A program made the position numbers and the translations under genes. Below the pieces are notes generated by a model. The model searched no databases. It had not been told where the DNA came from and was given only the letters and a program-made list of their open reading frames with translations. Positions 62,632 through 64,000 of a stretch of 64,000 nt of DNA are shown here, one piece after another (positions within the stretch are counted from its first letter, which is position 1; each line of letters starts with the position of its first letter). This DNA comes from Paramoeba atlantica. Taxonomy: Eukaryota; Discosea. Where the stretch lies: positions 372,001 through 436,000 of the forward strand of contig CDRNVI010000143.1 in assembly GCA_977017575.1 (NCBI GenBank), in the 5' to 3' direction.

Positions 62632-63300
62632 CTGAAAAACAAAAAAAAAAATTGAGAATGAAATCAAGAATTTAATTTGAAAAAGAGAACAAAACATTTT
62701 TTTATGTATTCAACATAACAAGTGAGCTTTGTGAAATTTGTTTTTGTGTTGTGTGGTGTGGCCAAGAGGGGGGGGGGGTAGTAGAGAAACACTCTTTTAT
62801 CCACACTCAAACCCACAACAACATCAAATTGAGGGTGGGTCCATCATTTTAACAAAAAGAAAGGAAGAAAAAAGAAAGGAAGAAAAAAGATGAAAAAAAG
62901 AAAAAGGAAAAAAAAAGAAGAGGAAAAAAAAGGTTTTATCTGGTAATACAAAAGAGAGAACAAAAAAGAAGCTGTGTGTATTGTGTGTTATATATGTAAT
63001 CTGTATATTTCCACATAACTCATCATCACTCCTTTGAAAAATGTTCCAAAGAGGCTGCAACATTTGTTTCTGTGAACAAATATGAAAGCCTTTTTAGTTT
63101 TTTTTCAATATATCCATTGCAAATTTACCACCCCCACCCCCCAAACCAAAATAGACCTTGCCCCTCTCCTATTTTATTCCATCCCTAAAACCTTGTCAAC
63201 ACAACCCCACCCCCCCTCCAATATTTAACCACCCCCACAATTATCCATGTTATCCAACAGGGTTGACCCATCCAAAGAAAAATAGAAGAAAAAAAAGAAG
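62632..63300. repeat. Spacer subrepeat, unit 2 copy
   Basis: Corresponds to 7640-8330 of unit 1 (CAACATAACAAGTGAGCTTT, GAAAAATGTTCCAAAGAGGC, CAATATTTAACCACCCCCAC). Only one copy is seen before the purine array, versus two in unit 1. Confidence 0.75.
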
Positions 63301-63915
63301 AAAAAAAGAAAAAAGAAAAGAAAAGAAAAAAAAGAAAAAAGAAAAGAAAAAAAAAGAAAAAAAGAAAAGAAAAAAAGAAAAGAAAAAACTTTTGAAAGAG
63401 TAAATTGACAAGAAGGTAGTTCAACATAATTAGGTTTTAAAAAAAGAAAGAAAAGAAAAGAAAAAAGAAAAGAAAAGAAAAGAAAAGAAAAGAAAAAGAA
63501 AAAAAAAAAAAAAAAAAAAGAAAAAAAAAAGAAGAGAAAAAACCTTTGAAAGAGCAAATTGACAAGAAGCGGTTCAACTCAGACCAAGTTTAAAAAGAGA
63601 AAGAAAAAAGAGAGAAGAGAAAAAGAGAGAGAAAAAGAGAGAGAAAAAGAAAAACATTTCAAAGAGCAAAAGAAGGTAGCCCCCCCACATCAGGTTAAAA
63701 AAGAAAAAGGAAAAGAAAAAGAAAAGGAAAAGAAAAAGGAAAAAAAAAAGAAAAAGAAAGGAAAAAGAGAGAGAGAAGAGAGAAAAACCTTTGAGCAACA
63801 AAGAAGCAGTTCAGTTCAGACCAAGTTCAAAAAAAAATAAAAAAAAGAGAAGAGAAAAAGAGAGAGAAAAAGAAGAGAGAAAAAACCTTTAGAAAAAGAA
63901 GAGAAAAAACCTTTG
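63301..63915. repeat. Purine array with four spaced related units
   Basis: Purine-rich runs punctuated at 63388, 63541, 63655 and 63788 by a related ~50-bp unit (CTTTGAAAGAGCAAATTGAC, AAGAAG, GTTCA, then AGGTTTAAAAAAAG-like). Spacing is ~115-155 bp. This spacer repeat type is absent from the unit 1 side. No gene. The remaining bases to 64000 are unassigned unique sequence. Confidence 0.65.
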
Positions 63916-64000
63916 GAAAGAGAAAAGTTTTCAGATGACGTAGCTGCAGGCTATTGGCTGATTTCCTCTAATAAAACAACACCACATCAGCTTTTTTCAG

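Overview
The window comes from a nuclear genome of an AT-rich microbial eukaryote. Evidence: two eukaryotic-type rRNA units (SSU-5.8S-LSU with ITS1/ITS2), a Pol III-type 5S rRNA gene, ten tRNA genes (one with an intron just 3' of the anticodon), GT-AG introns of about 60-115 nt in coding genes, and eukaryotic transposons. The lineage could not be assigned from the sequence by eye. The rRNA genes have AT-rich expansion segments and look protist-like (opisthokont relatives or Amoebozoa are possible, low confidence).

Layout. 1-6609: rRNA unit 1 on the minus strand, LSU cut by the window start. 6610-9365: its upstream spacer, with about 750-bp subrepeats. 9366-15960: low-complexity A/C-, purine- and T-rich DNA, one unassigned ORF, a plus-strand 5S gene and a 1-kb dispersed repeat. 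15978-34048: nine of the ten tRNA genes and one truncated tRNA-Glu, interleaved with a decayed Ty3-type retroelement (18.8-20.6 kb). That relic is split by a 4.8-kb Mutator-like (MULE) transposon at 20602-25422. 32.8-36.7 kb: a TIR-bounded non-autonomous element and a decayed hAT element with recognisable TIRs and target-site duplication (TSD). 37002-43577: an apparently intact Ty3/chromovirus with identical LTRs, inserted into a tyrosine-recombinase relic. 44.5-50.9 kb: second copy of the 1-kb repeat, a PIF/Harbinger-type gene pair (DDE transposase and Myb/SANT-like protein, divergent), a pogo-like relic and DDE/SAP and copia-gag fragments. 51.7-54.5 kb: a 437-nt pure purine run, a 68-bp direct repeat and tRNA-Thr. 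54510-61346: rRNA unit 2, same orientation, starting 54.7 kb after the equivalent point in unit 1. 61347-64000: its upstream spacer, carrying a 280-bp insertion absent from unit 1.

The most interesting locus is the MULE. A perfect 27-bp TIR and 9-bp TSD enclose two convergent genes. One is a seven-exon MULE transposase with its D-D-E residues visible. The other is an intact 322-aa Fe(II)/2-oxoglutarate dioxygenase resembling the TET/JBP nucleic-acid-oxidising group. TET/JBP genes on KDZ transposons are known in fungi; a DNA-base-oxidase-like gene as MULE cargo would be a different pairing. The second notable feature is the rDNA arrangement: two direct, non-identical rRNA units separated by about 48 kb that hold 5S, many tRNA genes and at least nine mobile elements, with no convincing host protein gene.
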